DNA from: Bacteroidales bacterium
GTDB taxonomy: Bacteria; Bacteroidota; Bacteroidia; Bacteroidales; Muribaculaceae
Direction of reading: 5' to 3'
DNA length: 21,907 nt
Assembly (NCBI GenBank): GCA_900768685.1
Contig: CAAGDX010000029.1
Span: 1 to 21,907, forward strand
The first letter of the stretch is position 1. The number at the start of each line of letters is the position of its first letter. The notes below the pieces were generated by a model. That model had not been told where the DNA came from, made no database searches, and saw nothing but the letters and a program-made list of their open reading frames with translations. This document shows, piece after piece, positions 21,107 to 21,907 of the stretch. A program made the position numbers and the translations under genes.

Positions 21107-21907
21107 ATGGAAACAAAGGTGCTTAAACGATTGCCCGTAGGAATTCAGACCTATTCAGAAATTGTAAATTTAAACTGTGTTTATATTGATAAGACAGAGT
21201 ATATTTACAAGATGATGAATTTGAGTAAATACATCTTTCTGAGCCGCCCGAGGCGATTCGGAAAGTCGCTCCTTGTTTCCACTCTCCAATCTTATTTTGA
21301 GGGCAAAAAAGAGCTTTTCAAAGGCTTGTTTATAGATTCCGTTGAAAAAGAATGGACGGAATATCCGGTGCTGAGGTTTGATATGAGTACTGCAAAACAT
21401 ACAGACGTTCAGACACTTACTGTTGAATTGGCAGGCAAACTGACTGATTATGAAAAGATTTATGGACCTAATGACCCGTCAAAACCGAATCTCAACCAGC
21501 GTTTGGAAGGTTTGATTGAACGTGCATACAAGCAAACAGGCAAGCAAGTTGTAGTTCTCATTGATGAATATGATGCTCCGCTCCTTGACGTGGCTCATGA
21601 GCGAACGAAATTAGATGATTTACGCCAAATTATGCGTAATTTCTACTCGCCGCTGAAGGCTTGTGACCCGTACCTCAGATTTGTGTTCATAACCGGTATC
21701 ACAAAGTTTTCGCAGTTGAGTATTTTCAGTGAACTGAACAACTTGAAGAATATCTCTATGGATCCTGCCTTCGCAGCTGTTTGCGGCATAAGCGAGGAGG
21801 AGATTCAGACGCAAATGTCGGATTATCTTGACGATTTTGCGGTACATCAGGAGATAACTCGCGAAGAAGCAATGACGGCACTTAAAAAGCAATATGACGG
21901 TTATCAT
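21107..21907 (+). CDS. AAA-ATPase-like protein, N-terminal part (gene runs off the window)
   Basis: An open frame of 267 codons runs from the ATG at 21107 to the window end with no stop. It matches what I know of the AAA-ATPase_like family (PF09820), which is abundant in Bacteroidota. The start, LPVGIQTYSEIVNLNCVYIDKT, is typical. A variant Walker A, SRPRRFGKS (residues 46-54), is followed by Walker B, VVLIDEYDAPLL (Asp153, Glu154), and a FITGITKFSQLSIFSELNNL segment (about 196-215). Full-length members usually continue into a C-terminal PD-(D/E)XK nuclease-like domain (DUF1703), which would lie outside the window. Function is unknown; a role in mobile-element biology or defence has been suggested for relatives but is not shown here. 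Confidence 0.88.
   Translation, partial: METKVLKRLPVGIQTYSEIVNLNCVYIDKTEYIYKMMNLSKYIFLSRPRRFGKSLLVSTLQSYFEGKKELFKGLFIDSVEKEWTEYPVLRFDMSTAKHTDVQTLTVELAGKLTDYEKIYGPNDPSKPNLNQRLEGLIERAYKQTGKQVVVLIDEYDAPLLDVAHERTKLDDLRQIMRNFYSPLKACDPYLRFVFITGITKFSQLSIFSELNNLKNISMDPAFAAVCGISEEEIQTQMSDYLDDFAVHQEITREEAMTALKKQYDGYH

Noticed and set aside
21620..21907. Minus-strand open frame of 95 codons at the right edge
   Set aside because: It lies antisense to the AAA-ATPase-like gene, whose frame has recognisable Walker motifs; the antisense product shows no family features.

Overview
The window is a chromosomal segment from a member of Bacteroidota, most likely order Bacteroidales. The evidence is the TAnnTTTG-type -7 promoter element in front of several genes, the near absence of Shine-Dalgarno sequences, and family types common in that order: DUF4301, a TlpA-like lipoprotein with a DUF4369-like N-terminus, a NagZ/beta-lactamase fusion, an IspG with a large insert, and a fused DAHP synthase/chorismate mutase. 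I cannot name a genus. I see no tRNA, rRNA or CRISPR array.

Layout: 1-174 holds an inverted-repeat structure, one copy of a 43-bp intergenic repeat, and a terminator for the minus-strand DUF4301 gene (175-1695). At 1890-3891 lie overlapping rfbD and rfbB (dTDP-rhamnose synthesis). Next come a decayed higB toxin remnant and an intact higA antitoxin (3892-4388), then a 280-bp hairpin-rich gap. A minus-strand TlpA-like lipoprotein gene is divergent from folB. A second copy of the 43-bp repeat separates folB from a 5'-nucleotidase gene and a NagZ/beta-lactamase fusion gene (6305-10783), which ends in a terminator. A well-formed promoter then drives a five-gene cluster: rpoN, a PAP2-family membrane protein, purE, ispG and an acyl-CoA synthetase-like ligase (10920-16800). 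It meets the next operon at a bidirectional terminator (16832-16862).

The minus-strand operon 20764-16880 is an aromatic amino acid operon: prephenate dehydratase (pheA), a PLP aminotransferase, DAHP synthase/chorismate mutase, and prephenate dehydrogenase (tyrA). Its roughly 180-nt leader is the most interesting part of the window. It has a clear promoter and an unannotated 18-codon leader peptide, MSRFYAYSYFYYFYFEKK, in which 10 of 18 residues are Phe or Tyr. It also has an intrinsic terminator just before pheA, with pairing segments that can form mutually exclusive 1:2, 2:3 and 3:4 hairpins. This is the architecture of ribosome-mediated transcription attenuation, apparently sensing Phe and Tyr together, which fits an operon that makes both.

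The window ends inside a plus-strand gene for an AAA-ATPase-like protein (from 21107), preceded by a partial third copy of the intergenic repeat. All functional statements come from reading motifs by eye; no database search was run.
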